Source: Dipteronia dyeriana
Lineage: Eukaryota > Streptophyta > Magnoliopsida > Sapindales > Sapindaceae
DNA length: 64,000 bases
Direction: 5' to 3'
Assembly: GCA_032871835.1 (NCBI GenBank)
Contig: CM065301.1
Coordinates: forward strand, 13,161,291 to 13,225,290
Both the position numbers and the translations under genes were made by a program. Numbering within the stretch: position 1 is the first letter of the stretch; each line of letters opens with the position of its first letter. Under the pieces are notes generated by a model. That model was not told where the DNA came from, ran no database searches, and worked only from the letters and a program-made list of their open reading frames with translations. Of the stretch, positions 1 through 10,289 are shown piece by piece.

Positions 1-1376
1 CCCCCGTCCTTGCTCTTTTCTTTGCCGTTTCCTTTCTGTTTTCCCTTTTGGTTCTGCACCTTGGACTCAACGTCCTTTTCAGGTTTTCCTCCATGCATGT
101 ATCATCCTCCAGTGGCTAACTCTTCTTCTTCGGCTAGTGCATATCCTCCCGCCATATCCATCATATCTGCGTATCTGGTCAGACGGGATCTTCTCAGGTC
201 AAAAGATAACCTTCCATTCTGTGGGTTGTTGATGAATGCAACAATTATCGCTTCATCGTTTGCACTGCCGATTTCTGATACTGCTCGGCCGAATCTCCCT
301 AGGTATTTCTTCAGCTACCCATCTTTCCCTTGTTTTATTTAAGAAAGGTAAGCCACTGTTTTTTTCCTGTGGATATTGCTCAGAAATTACCTTGAGAAAC
401 TCCTGCTCAGTTCACTGAAATTTTCGATGCTTGCTGGGGACAATCTCCCGAACCATCTTGAGCCCATGTCTCCTAGAGTTTATGGAAAGTTGAGGCATAG
501 TAAGGGATCGCTATAAGAATACTGGACCATAGCATTTTTATAGCGTCTGACATGTTCTTTTCGGTATGTATCCTTCTTAAACTGCTCCACGTGTGGCATC
601 TTGAATCTTTATATGAATGAAATCCGTAGGATGTCTCTAGTGAATGGGCTTTCAGAATCCTCGTGAGATAAATCATTGTATCCATAACGTCTGACCAGTG
701 CGTCGATTTGACACCTATTGTTCTCGACTTCTCGAGTTAGGCTCTGGATTACGACGTCTCTGTCTCCCACCGGACTTCCCTGATGGTTAAACTACTGGGT
801 GATTGTCATTCCTCTTTCTGGCTCACTTTGATGTCGGGTTTCACGTATGATTCCGTGATGACGCTTGCGATGGTGCCGATCACTATCTTCTAATGACGAT
901 CGATCCCTGTACCAGTCATGTTTGCGGTGTTTAGCACATGTTGTCTGATTCTGGTTCTGGTTCTACTTCTGGCATGGTCCTTCCTCTTCAGGTGTTTCAC
1001 GTCCAGACTGATTGATTGGAGCAGAGTTTCTTCCGGCTTTTGGTGTATTTAGTTCTGGCCCTACTACAACAAAACGAAACCTCGCATGTGGAAGGTTAGG
1101 AGTTTGTGCTTCTTCTGCAGCCAGTAGACCAACTCCTTCATTTGTTGCATCTGCCACCAATTGCTGCAACGCTTCTCGGAAGCGTTGTGTCAGGTCTCTG
1201 CTGGTCGGAGGAACTTGCTGGATTATCGCCAGGAATGTAGGTTGGTTCTCTGTGGTTACAACGAGATCTCACGAGCTACTGCCAACATGGAAGTTATCTG
1301 GAGATTTTTGAACATCCCCAGAACTGCTTCTGCTTCCTGCTTCCTGCCATTACCTTTAATTAAATCGGAGGTTCGG
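1..1376 (-). pseudogene. Ty3/gypsy gag remnant, 5' portion of an element running off the window
   Basis: Read on the minus strand downward from the primer site, three frames together give a plant gypsy gag polyprotein. Visible pieces are LQQLVADATNEGVG near 1160, an Arg/His-rich stretch near 900, ESPFTRDILRI near 650, YSDPLLCLNFP near 500 and SRWFGRLSPASIENFSEL near 440. The last two are the Retrotrans_gag core, which forms the virus-like particle of the retrotransposon. A stop (TAA) interrupts the core between FP and TLGDMG, and frame changes occur near 1000, so it is not translatable. The protease, RT and integrase would lie left of base 1. Position next to a primer site and LTR fixes the orientation. 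The plus-strand ORFs over this stretch are antisense shadows. Confidence 0.8.
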
Positions 1377-1394
1377 CCCCTCCTTTTAGCGCCA
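1377..1394 (-). other. Retrotransposon primer-binding site
   Basis: On the minus strand the LTR end CAACA is followed, after two bases, by TGGCGCTAAAAGGAGGGG. This has the TGGCGC start common in plant gypsy primer sites. Spacing from the LTR and the downstream gag support the call; the priming tRNA was not determined. Confidence 0.6.
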
Positions 1395-1668
1395 ATTGTT
1401 GACGTCGATTTCTTGATGTATGAGAAAAGGCAACAAGGATTGAATTTTAGTTGTGATTTCAAAGAGAAAGAGATAGAGAAAGTAATCGGATGTAAGTTTT
1501 TACGTGGTAAAACTCCGATGATCGGAGAAACGTCCACGGGTGGTTGAATGGTCAACCAAGCCAAAATCCACTATGAATAAAATAATTATTACAATTCTCG
1601 ATCTCTCTTTCTTCTCTCTGTATTTTTCTATGATTGTTATATCTATTTTTGTGACGAGATTATGAGTC

Positions 1669-1676
1669 TATTTATA
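1669..1676 (-). promoter_or_regulatory. LTR TATA box
   Basis: The minus strand reads CATATAAATAGAC, a good plant TATA box, inside the LTR and about 270 bp upstream of its inner end, where an LTR promoter is expected. Confidence 0.5.
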
Positions 1677-2013
1677 TGTCTATAGAACCCTAATATTCTT
1701 TGTACAAATAATAAAAAAATCTTTGTATTTAATTATGATTGTTTGCTTGTTAGAAGTAGTTTGTCTTCTTTCCTGTTTTGAAAACTTGTATTGAGATCAA
1801 ATAGGACTCTAGTAATGTATTCTAATTAGGACTTATTTCCTTATAAGAGCGTAGTCTTTTTTAAGAAGTAACATTGTTGTCTGATTATGAACCCTCTGCT
1901 TGATAATTCTGCTCTTCTTGGAATTCTTATTTGATATGGATATCTTCGTAAATTTTAATGGCTCGATTCGAGTGAGCTACTTGCTGGGCTTTTTATTTTT
2001 CTTCATGTTTGTC

Positions 2014-2141
2014 CCGAGTAGGAAACGATATCAGCTGGTCCCGAGTGACTTCATCTGATCCCGAGTAGAAAATGTCACTAACTAGCCCCGAGTATGTTTA
2101 ACTGACCCCGAGTAGTATATGACGTCAGTTGACTCCGAGTA
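2014..2141. repeat. Six CCGAGT(A/G) motifs in alternating 27/20-bp spacing
   Basis: CCGAGT occurs at 2014, 2041, 2061, 2088, 2108 and 2135. The gaps are 27, 20, 27, 20 and 27, so a 47-bp unit with two motifs is repeated. The array lies in the LTR U3, where retrotransposon enhancers commonly sit; a regulatory role is inference. Confidence 0.7.
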
Positions 2142-2270
2142 TGTCTTTGTTCATTACTTGTTTATTCGGACTTCTCTTCTTTGGTGATGCCTTGTAGGAT
2201 GTCTATTCGGACGTCCACATGACAAATTTATCCTTTTTGTCGATGGCGTGTACGCTTGGTAAAATTCACA

Positions 2271-3309
2271 TACGACAAAAGGTGTATTCTATTCTTAATT
2301 GTTAGCAATTTTATTTGAAGAATTTAAAAGGATTGGTAATTGTTTGTGTTAAATATTTTAATTTTGAAGTATTTTTATATTATTAGAGATTCCTGTTTTT
2401 CTCTGAGATGGAGTTATATATGATATAAATTGCCTTATTTTTTTATTAATTAGTTATTAATTGTATCTCTTTTATATAAATTTGATTATATATTATTATT
2501 TTAATTTTGGGTCATTAAAAAAATTATTAATATATTACTATTGATATGTTTTTAAAATTTACCATTAATTCAATAAAAAAACAGATCGTAATATATTTAA
2601 TACATTCTTAACAATAAAAAAGTAATGATTTGATATACTTTCTCATAACTTTATTTATAAATAAGAGCGGTAATTATTGTTTTTCATTCAATAATGGTGG
2701 AACTTCTAATTTTATTGAAAATATAACAGATTAACACTTCGAATCATGCCTAATTTTTGTGATTTGTCAATTTATATTTTATAATGTCGCATATCGTGTG
2801 AATTTCATAACATATGATATATTAAAGCTGAATCTCAAGACGTCACGTGTCGGTGTGAGAAAGCTTTGATATTAAATTCTATATATTCATTTCTACTTTT
2901 TATATTTATTAATTAATCATATAAAATCAAGAGTCAATCCCATAATTAATAATTAATGGGATAATGAAACCAAGTTTCTAAAAATCAAACTAATGTGACT
3001 AATGTTTTAGGTTCATTTGATTTTTTACTAATTTAATGTTTCTAAATACAACTAATGTGATTAGTGTTTTAATTTTAGTTGATTTTCTAAATTTAGTTAG
3101 AATTTAGTTACATTCCACGCAAAATACATGATACAAGAAAAATGAGAATATTGAAGTTTTATAAGTCAAATTGGAATCCAAAACAATACCACATCTTTAA
3201 TATAAATAATTACTGCTAAAGAGAAATCTTTATTACACTCTAATTGTAAAATTATGGACTTTTGTACCCAAAGTCCTTAACTGATATTTTTTTTTATGGA
3301 ATACGAAAC
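2271..3309. other. AT-rich spacer
   Basis: Very AT-rich with no ORF, tRNA or recognisable mobile element. Pieces such as CTAATGTGA recur near 2990 and 3050, suggesting decayed repeats. Nothing functional is seen. Confidence 0.5.
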
Positions 3310-4097
3310 ACTTTTGGTATTAAAAAAAGATATTACTATTTTCCACTCTCACTTATAAGGTATTAAACAATGTTTTAGTAAACGTTTGGTGCTAGTCGTA
3401 CGGTGTATCAGCGTCTAGGCACCATCTAGGCTTCGCCTAGGCGGCAAGTTTTTGTTTTCCTTTCTTTGTACGTCCCTTTTAAACAAATCACAACTTGATT
3501 AAATCTAACAAAGTGAATTAAGATCCATATAAAATCATTAGAATTGCTAATAAAATGATAATTTTATAGATCAAACAAACAAAATGAAACAAACCAAATC
3601 AGTGATAAAAACAACAAAATTTAATCGGATATAAATTTCTTGAGATGACTGCATATATTCAGTAAAAGTAACAACAAAAATGAGCCCGATGGTAGCTTGT
3701 TACAGAATATATATATGTACCCAAAATAGATTTCCTCACTTTGATCTTATACCCATTTTTGCTTTTCTAAATAAAACCACAAGAGTATAAGCCTGTTGAG
3801 ATTGTTTTACATATTAAGTCAAAACGATTTTCAATTTGTGTGAAAATTAAATACATTTAGTATAAAACTTGTTAAGTCTAATACACTATTCCATAATAAA
3901 AAGAAAAAAGAAAAAAAATAAGTAAAAACTGTTTTTCTAGTTTTTATTAGACCAGCTGAAATGGTTCATGGTGGTATCAATTGTAATGTATATTTGAAAA
4001 ATAAGAATATTAAGTCTAATAGCCAAAAAACTGAAAACAGTGTCCTTTTATGTAAAAAAAAAATATAAAAAAAAAATAAAAAACGACTTGGCGGTGT
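3310..4097. repeat. Edge of dispersed repeat, then AT-rich spacer
   Basis: Bases about 3335-3370 (CACTCTCACTTATAAGGTAT) match 14757-14780 and 31455-31478, where the same sequence leads into the local repeat. Here it is followed by unrelated sequence containing the small palindrome-rich piece GGCTTCGCCTAGGCGG at about 3429. The rest to 4097 is AT-rich with no gene. Confidence 0.55.
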
Positions 4098-4195
4098 TAG
4101 GTAAGCAAGGTATCACAAACACGAAAGGCGCACCTGATTAAACCAAAACCTGGAAGATATTTTCGTGGGTGTGAGGTGGCCGCCTACAAAAACTT

Positions 4196-4203
4196 AAACC
4201 CTA
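4196..4203 (+). promoter_or_regulatory. Telo-box (AAACCCTA)
   Basis: AAACCCTA near the start of the plus-strand unit. This element is known from promoters and leaders of plant ribosomal-protein, translation-factor and snoRNA genes. It is conserved in copies B, C and D. Confidence 0.55.
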
Positions 4204-4776
4204 ACTGCTTCATTTTCACCTCTCACAAGTCTCTCTCTTCCCAAATGACTTTCTTTTCTTTCTCAAATCCTAGCCGGCGAGTTTTTCTCCTCCACTGAGA
4301 GGAGATCGGCTCTCTCTCTCGTTCCCTCTTCTCACTCTTTGTCTTATTTTTTAAATTTGGATACAGATGGATCTGGTGGGATTGGATCTATTTTTTATTT
4401 TTTGTAAAAGATTTTGTGGTGGTAAAGATGGCAATGGTGGTCTGTTGTAATTGCTTTGTGACCCCTATTTTGGTTTGATTTTCTGGGTTTGAATGGGTTT
4501 TGATTATTTTCTTGGTTTGAATGTGTTTGAATGGTTTTATGGGTTTGATTGGGTTTTGATGATTGCGTGGGTTTCTTTGATTTTCTGTGTTTTGTTTCAT
4601 TTTCATGGTTTTTTTGGTTAATTTGATTTAACGGGTTTCGAAAAAATTGATTTTTTTTTGTTCTGGAAACAGATTGAATATCGATGTTGTATTTTTCTTG
4701 ACAGTGATTGAGTTCTCCTCTCTTCTCTCCTCTCTTACTTCAACTTTGATTTTTTATTTCTATTCAGAGATAGCTT

Positions 4777-4869
4777 GAGAGAACACAATGAAGAGAAAAT
4801 TCTGGTTCGCTCGTCGTTCTTAATGGCATAATTGCCTTGACGATACTACCATACTCAGAGTGTTCTCTG
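4777..4869 (+). ncRNA. snoRNA-like module A1
   Basis: What is seen: GAGAGAACAC at the start pairs with GTGTTCTCT at the end over nine consecutive base pairs. Just inside the stem is ATGAAGA, six of seven bases of box C (RUGAUGA). In the middle GGCA-TAAT-TGCC forms a small hairpin. TTGACGA resembles box C', and CAGA stands where box D (CUGA) should be. This order (stem, C, hairpin, C', D, stem) is that of box C/D snoRNAs, which in plants are often tandemly repeated and driven by telo-box promoters. Weak points are the imperfect boxes and the lack of a clear D' box. It also contains an 11-codon ORF (MKRKFWFARRS). Identity as a real snoRNA is inference. Confidence 0.35.
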
Positions 4870-5049
4870 TGTCTGTTTCTGTGTGTATTGTGTGTTAATG
4901 TTTTAATGGGATGGCTTTTGGGACCTAAAAGCAGCTTGTGGAGTGTTTGGATGTCCCGTAATAGAGTTTTCCGGTTTTGGCTTCTCTTCCAACAGAAGCC
5001 CCATTTTTGTTTACTGGAACTTTTATATTGGCCTATTCAGAGATAACTT

Positions 5050-5142
5050 GAGAGAACACAATGAAGAGAAAATTCTGGTTCGCTCGTCGTTCTTAATGGC
5101 ATAATTGCCTTGACGATACTACCATACTCAGAGTGTTCTCTG
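5050..5142 (+). ncRNA. snoRNA-like module A2
   Basis: Second tandem unit, 273 bp downstream of the first and identical in the core, including the stem, ATGAAGA, GGCA/TGCC hairpin, TTGACGA and CAGA. Confidence 0.35.
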
Positions 5143-5324
5143 TGTCTGTTTCTGTGTGTATTGTGTGTTAATGTTTTAATGGGATGGCTTTTGGGACCTA
5201 AAAGCAGCTTGTGGAGTGTTTGGATGTCCCGTAATAGAGTTTTCCGGTTTTGGCTTCTCTTCCAACAGAAGCCCCATTTTTGTTTACTGGAACTTTTATA
5301 TTGGCCTATTCAGAGATAACTTGA

Positions 5325-5418
5325 GAGAGAACACAATGAAGAGACAATTCTGGTTCGCTCGTCGTTCTTAATGGCATAATTGCCTTGATGACACTACCAT
5401 ACTCAGAGTGCTCTCTCT
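5325..5418 (+). ncRNA. snoRNA-like module A3
   Basis: Third unit. The C'-like motif here is TTGATGA, closer to the RUGAUGA consensus. The terminal stem changes to GAGAGAACAC with GTGCTCTCTC, which still pairs with one mismatch. The insert after it is a CT-rich stretch, and the unit ends differently from units 1 and 2. Confidence 0.35.
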
Positions 5419-5803
5419 CTCTCTCTGTCTGTCTGTTTCTGTGTGTCAATGTTTTAATGGGTTGGCTTTTGGGACCTAAAAGCAGCATGCCATTTTTTGT
5501 TTCCTGGAACTTTTATATTCGTCGTATATTTCTCTTCTTCAGCTGCAACACGTTTCATATCTTTCCTTTTTTTTAAAGATCAAAATGAAAGTATTTTAAA
5601 ATAAATTTATTTAAAAAATTATTATATAAATGAAGCAAGAAACATAGGCGATTAAGCCACATCTTAAGCCCAGTCGTAGACATAATATCCGTTGTTTTAT
5701 ACAGATTTGAAAAGCTTGGAGCAAAACAATGAAAGCAAAGTAGACTTCTTATAGATCAGTTAAAGACAATGGTAAAGGGCCAAAACCACTCTAATGAAAT
5801 AAT

Positions 5804-7060
5804 TCTACAATAGGCATTAAAATCAATGACCGCTAGTGAAATAATACTACTATAGGAATTAAAATCAATGACCGATAGCGTCTGGATTGTTTCTTGTGAA
5901 AAAGTAAAGAGTGCAATGTGACTTATAAATGTTCAAACTTTGTGCTTATATACAAATTTGACTTGTAAATGTTCAAACTTTGTGCTTATAAGCAAATTGA
6001 ATTTCTATGCAGCCGACTTAGAAAGAGAGCGAGACTATATTAAATCATGCATTTAAAATGAACAAAACATAATCGGAAGCCTTATAATGTAAAATGTGAT
6101 CGAGTACCCATGTCATCGTCCTCACTTATTATGGATTGCCTTCTACGATAGTTATCCAGCAACTTTGACAGAACAACAGTTTCTTCGTATTGTAGTCTTC
6201 GGTCCTGTTTGACATTCATATGTTGTGGGGAGAAGTGCTTTTAAAATTACCGTGGAGAGAATTGCTTTTGGAATTGCTGTGGAAATAATCAGTTGAATGT
6301 TTGTTAAACTGATTTTCAAAAGTGTTATGAGAATTAAAAACAATTTCAATGTGTTTGGTAACCTGAAGTAAAAAGTGTTGTGGGTGTGTAAAATTATTAA
6401 AAAAACATAGACATCTAAATGATGCTAATGTGCTATACTTTTTATATTTTTTTTTGTTTATTTGTGTTTAGTGTTAAGTGTTACATAATTACGGTACTTT
6501 ATTGAATTAATTAGTCCAATTTTTATTCTATTTTATTGAATTAATTAGTCTCATTTCTTTAATTCTTTATTTATTTATTTTATTCTACTTTATTTTTTTA
6601 TTTCTTTTTTATTATATTTTATTGAATTAATTATCCCTATTTTTTTATAGTTATAACAACAATTTTTTTGTACATAAATGTAAGCCCGATTTTTTTTGGC
6701 AAATTTCGTTAAAGGCAAGAATAAAGTTGGAAAGTTTGTAAAATTTCATTTAATATCACTGTAACACGTTTTCTAAAAGCAGAAGCCAAAATCCAAAAGC
6801 AATTCCTCGTGATTTTACCAAACACTCTGTCTTTGATCCATAATCACTTTTGACCTCAAAAGCAGTTAGGGAAGCAATGCCAAACTGGGCATTCACCTCT
6901 TAACAAACACTTTCCCTGGTTTAGAAAGCTGGTTCTGAAGGTTATCATATTTCTCAAGCTACAAAATATGCAATATATACCACAATACAATAACATTTGA
7001 AATTAATAGTAGAATTCATATTATCCTATATGTCTTTCTCAAGGACATTTTAGTAAATGC
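5804..7060 (-). pseudogene. SLD5: SLD5/GINS4 pseudogene fragment, copy A (exons 3 and 4)
   Basis: On the minus strand, about 6890-6955 reads as the SLD5 exon with LEKY...NQLSKPGKVFVKR. It follows the acceptor TTTTGTAG and ends at a GTGAAT donor, but an internal deletion removes the codons after LEKY. About 6095-6197 is the next exon, with ETVVLSKLLDNYR, ISE(D)DDM and an extra codon. A Tourist-like MITE separates the two. The 5' exons are absent. Flanking sequence to 5804 is the shared 3' part of the gene. SLD5 is a GINS subunit that works with CDC45 and MCM2-7 at replication forks. This copy cannot encode it. Confidence 0.75.
6201..6891. mobile_element. Tourist-like MITE
   Basis: The ends are imperfect inverted repeats: GGTCCTGTTTGACATTC on the left, and GCCCAGTTTGGCATTGC read inward from the right. 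The element is about 690 bp and AT-rich inside, with a possible 3-bp duplication TTC on both sides. A GGSCC-TGTTTGG-type end and 3-bp duplication fit PIF/Harbinger MITEs. It splits the SLD5 fragment, so it came after that duplication. Confidence 0.6.
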
Positions 7061-7121
7061 TCTTAGTTATAATGACAAACAGTTGATAACAGAATCAATC
7101 ATAATATACTTATCTTAATAG
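7061..7121. other. Short unassigned spacer
   Basis: AT-rich sequence between the SLD5 fragment and the SINE; shared in part with the equivalent position in copy B (near 17770). No further feature seen. Confidence 0.4.
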
Positions 7122-7138
7122 TTTTTCAAATATCTTTT

Positions 7139-7783
7139 TTTTTTTTGCATAACGAACCGGTATCCGGAGGCCCACCGGCCCCGACTAATCCGGTTTCGAG
7201 CCGGGTCAACCCATTAAGGGGTAAAGCTTTCCCAGCACAGGTTTTATCTATTCACAAGACTCGAACCTAGAGGTGTCCACGGTTATGTTTCAGTTACGAA
7301 CCGTCGATTTCGGTTCCGTGGAATGACTAACAGTAACCGTAACCGTAACCGTAACAGTAACAATAACCGTAACCGTAACAGTAACAGTAACCGTAACTAG
7401 AGTGAGACAGTTTGGTTCGGTTACATAACCGTCAGTTTGACTGTTACAGTTCGGTTCGGTTTCGGTTACGACCGTTTTTTTTTTCAAATGAATTGTCACA
7501 TGTCACAATACTATTAGTCATTTATATAATATCAAACTGGCGGTAAAATCTTCGGTTTTGAGGTGGTTTTTAGGGAAAGATAACCGTAACCGAACCGTTG
7601 GAAAATCGGTTTCCAACCGGTTTCGTAACCGGCGATTACCGTTCGGTTTAGGTTACGGTTTTGGGAGGACGATTTCGGTTCGGTTTCGAACGGTTTAACC
7701 AAACCGTGGACACCTCTACTCGAACCCGAGACCTTGCTTAAGGGGAAAGAGTGCCGAACCACTAGAACCAACCTGCGTTGGAA
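7139..7783 (-). mobile_element. AU-like SINE, interrupted by a hAT MITE
   Basis: On the minus strand it starts AACGCAGGTTGGTTCTAGTG, has a pol III B box-like GGTTCGAGTCTTG, ends with GGATTAGTCGGGGCCGG...CGGATACCGG and has an A-rich tail. The GGATTAGTC...GGATACCGG 3' end is that of the plant AU SINE family. It is flanked by a 17-bp direct repeat, TTTTTCAAATATCTTTT, at 7122-7138 and 7784-7800, the expected target duplication. A hAT MITE with its own 8-bp duplication sits in the middle, so the SINE itself is only about 190 bp. Confidence 0.8.
7268..7718. mobile_element. hAT-type MITE 1 (8-bp TSD CTCGAACC)
   Basis: Terminal inverted repeats TAGAGGTGTCCACGGTT and AACCGTGGACACCTCTA (with a short gap on one arm) are flanked by CTCGAACC at 7260-7267 and 7719-7726. 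Eight-base duplications and TAGAGGTG ends are hAT hallmarks. The interior is made of degenerate GGTTCGGTTTCGG and CCGTAACCGTAAC strings and has no transposase. ORFs over it (runs of TV codons) are artefacts of the repeat. Confidence 0.85.
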
Positions 7784-7822
7784 TTTTTCAAATATCTTTT
7801 GACAAAGAACAATAGTATCAAC

Positions 7823-9360
7823 TGTAAGGAAAAATCGATTCAAAACGTGACGGAAACATAGAATGAGGGTTTAGTATATTTTTTTAAAAAAATCCCTTTA
7901 ATAAAATGAACATTAACCCTAGATTAATTAACTTATATTAAAAGTATCGTACCTTTTTTTTCGTGACGATTGAACTAGCGTCAAATTGAATCCGCAACAT
8001 CTTCCAATCCAATCACGAACGTGAATCATCTAGGAGTGTAAGCTCCATTTTTTTAAATTGTATACCTGATGATGGAAACAAACAAAATCTCTTTCTTTGT
8101 TAGTCACAATAATCCTCCAAGAAGAAAAACAAAGAACGTTAGATCACTTGTGAATTATCAATCAATTTGATTGAAACTCGCGTGAACCTATATTCAATGT
8201 TGTATACAAAACCTTTTAATGTAAAGGCTACTAGTACACTGTCGAATACAACACGTTCTTGTTTCCTTTTCCTCTTTGCCGAATTTTCACACACAAATCT
8301 TTTAAGTTGGAAGAATTTATCTAGAGCAAGATTCAGATTCTATACACTCAAAATTCTCTCTTGACCGAAATTTCTCTCCCTTAGATTAGGGTTTGACTGG
8401 AAATTCTCTCCAAGAAAAGGAAGTGGCCGAATTTTTTCTCTCAAAAATTAGGCTTGGCCGAATTCTACATCCCATATATGTAGTGGCCAAATTCCTTGCC
8501 CTAATTTATTTAGGGTTGGCCGAATTCCTCTTGTCTTTAGTTTAGGAGACCTAATCCTCTTCTAAGAAGGATTTACTTGGTGGGAAAGAATCCTTTCCTT
8601 ATATGGATTTGCTTGGTGACCAAGAATCCTTTTCAAAAAAGATTTTTTTTTCTACACCAAGACTTATAATCCAACTCAAATAGTGTATTTATGCAATAAC
8701 CAATTTATTGAATATAATTAAATTGTGACTAAATTAAAACTCTCTAATTTGACCAATTGTCAACTAGAGCTTTATTATAAATCAAATACTTCCTAATTTG
8801 ATTAGATAAATAAATTCCTTTTATATATCTACTTATCAAATATAGTATTTAATACTTATCATATTACCAACAATAATATGACAATAAGAGACATGCTCCT
8901 ACTAGAAAAATGATTTTGACTTTTAATTTAATAATTAATTATCATTTAATTAAATAATAAAATAAAAAACAATATAGTAAGCTATTAATATAGTCTTAGC
9001 CGCCCAAGCCAATATATATGGGTCATATATTATTTTTCTATTATATTAAATCCATTGGACTTATATAAAAAGTTCACATGTGAACTAGACCCATTCTTAC
9101 TAAAAGAAATAAGTTCACATGCCTTAATACAATTCGAGATAGACCTATAAATTGGTTCGGTATAATATATCAAGTGATCTATGCAAGTTCGTGTGTATTG
9201 GGGATCTTGACGGGCTATCTAAATTTAAGTCTCAATAGACATAATCTAATCACAATCAATAAATAATTCACTTAGGTCCGATCTATTAATTTTAGTTTAT
9301 TTCACTAAAGAACTAAAATTAAACTCTTAAATAAAGATAGAATAAGTTAATATTCCCATA
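7823..9360 (-). repeat. Copia-type LTR sequence (right edge uncertain)
   Basis: The plus-strand left edge is TGTAAGGAAAAATCG. About 7823-8700 is the inverted counterpart of 52200-53335: the strings CGGCCGAATTCC, CTACACCAAGACTTA and GATTCACGTTCGTGA match in reverse. A TATA-like TGCATAAATACAC lies near 8685 on the minus strand. A possible U3 end, ACCAACA, is at 8872, giving a 1050-bp LTR, but no matching target duplication was found there. The remainder to 9360 has an LTR-like composition (CACATGTGAACT inverted pair near 9080). No coding region is attached. Confidence 0.55.
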
Positions 9361-10039
9361 TTTGGTCAAAAAAATAATAACCCAAATCCGTTCACAAAAG
9401 TTTTTTTTTTTAAAGAGCAGATCGTTTTATGGTGGTGGTGGCAGCGATTATGAATCTGGTGAAGTTTGTCGTGAGCCACCTCCGTATTATCGGTCCGAAC
9501 GATACTCTGATGAGCCTACTTTGAATGATGTCTGCAAGAACTTAGGTATTAAAGAAGGCATGTTAGTGTGAGTGCGGTCATGGATCATGGTAGGATTTTT
9601 GGTTTTTTGGGTAAATCTGTTTCTAGTATGGGGTAATGCAACACAAATCATAAGTGAGTGTATTTCACTTTCTTGAGAAAAAAAAATGATAATGGTTATG
9701 AATTTTTTGAAGAAGAAGTTGAGAGAGATGAGAATAGATTTGGGTCTCCCACATAAAAAAAGATCCATATGTTTTTAATTTCTTTTTTATTTTTTTAGAG
9801 CGATACTATTGGCACACCCACCATTGAATTATTTATACTCTTGTACAAACTAAAACTAATAAAACCTCACTTCCCTTATTTCAAAACATTAATGACAAAA
9901 ACTTTAATAACATAGATTATTTCAAATAATTGAATGTTTACTATTTTTATTTATATTTTCTTTCAGATCTCGATCTCATGTTTCTCATGTTTAGTATTTA
10001 TTGATTTATTACTATTTTTGTTTATATTTTCTTTTAGAG
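9361..10039. other. Unassigned stretch with a small plus-strand ORF
   Basis: A 69-codon plus-strand ORF (9362-9571) has a Gly/Tyr-rich middle (YGGGGSDYESGEVCREPPP, about residues 23-41) and ends NLGIKEGMLV. Its base composition from 9425 is less AT-rich than its surroundings, so it may be an exon fragment of a host gene, but I do not recognise it. The rest is AT-rich. Near 9950 and 10020 the string TTTATATTTTCTTT occurs twice beside the truncation point of the copia element. Confidence 0.3.
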
Positions 10040-10289
10040 ATACCGCCAAACTGAGAACTAGACAAATAGTAGCTGGTTTAACAACCGAGCTAAAAGTTTC
10101 AGTGTAATCTATGCCAGGTCGTTGGTGAAACCCTTTAGCAACCAGACGAGCCTTGTAACGTGCAATGGAGATATCAAGATTTTTCTTAATCCGATAGACC
10201 CATTTACATCCGACAATATTTTGTGTGGGAGAGAATGAAACAAGAGACCACATGTTATTTTTTTGGAGGGCTAGAATTTCATCTTTCAT
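10040..10289 (-). pseudogene. Copia RT (RVT_2) N-terminal fragment
   Basis: Translation shows [30 protein letters not shown] and [10 protein letters not shown], the conserved start of the copia reverse transcriptase, with good agreement until LSLAVS. The reading frame then leaves the family, marking the truncation. The palm with the YVDD site is missing. Confidence 0.85.

Larger units (their letters stand above)
1397..2270 (-). repeat. 5' LTR of the gypsy element (approximate outer edge)
   Basis: The inner end is clear (plus strand TGTTGACG directly beside the primer site). The outer end is placed near ATTCACA at about 2269 but is not proved, because the partner LTR lies outside the window. 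In element orientation the U3 is at high coordinates, followed by a TATA box at 1669-1676 and an R/U5 region. The U5 shares the string TTTTACCACGTAAAA with the 3' LTR at 30545-31340, which suggests the same Tat-type lineage. The U3 contains six regularly spaced CCGAGT motifs (2014-2141). Confidence 0.6.
4098..5803 (+). repeat. Local repeat copy A, plus-strand unit (telo-box start, intron-like stretch, three tandem small-RNA-like modules)
   Basis: The order is: AAGCAAGGTATCACAAAC at 4108, a telo-box at 4196-4203, a pyrimidine-rich leader, a T/G-rich intron-like stretch, the 3' splice-like TTTCTATTCAG at about 4757, then three tandem units of about 273 bp. Each unit carries a conserved core of about 93 nt. 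The TATA seen in the other copies (CTATAAAAC) is CTACAAAAA here, so this promoter looks dead. From 4230 to 5803 I see no difference from 14985-16558. The protein frames over the units repeat only because the DNA does. The unit could be a snoRNA host or precursor gene, or the 5' end of a host gene I do not recognise. Confidence 0.75.

Noticed and set aside
10..342. 110-codon plus-strand ORF at the left edge
   Set aside because: Antisense to the gypsy gag, which has clear family motifs on the minus strand.
2014..2141. CRISPR-like regular spacing of CCGAGT
   Set aside because: Repeat core of six bases inside a retrotransposon LTR; better explained as a tandem duplicated enhancer.
4777..4869. 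Spliceosomal snRNA (U1, U2, U4, U5, U6 and minor types) for the module
   Set aside because: No match to the conserved strings I know for these RNAs; the box and stem layout fits a C/D snoRNA better.
4837..5319. Repeated 69-codon plus-strand ORFs over the modules (also at 15592, 15865 and 56736)
   Set aside because: They are identical only because the 273-bp DNA unit is duplicated. They start and end in non-coding parts of the unit, and the equivalent frame in the diverged copy C is not kept.
7290..7499. ORF with TVTVTVTV repeats
   Set aside because: By-product of CCGTAA repeats inside a hAT MITE.
7139..7783. tRNA gene suggested by the B box GGTTCGAGTCTTG
   Set aside because: No cloverleaf; the box belongs to a SINE with A-rich tail and target duplication.
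7823..8872. Solo LTR with target duplication at 7.8-8.9 kb
   Set aside because: The ends TGTAAGG and ACCAACA look right, but the flanking five bases do not match, so the boundaries were left open.
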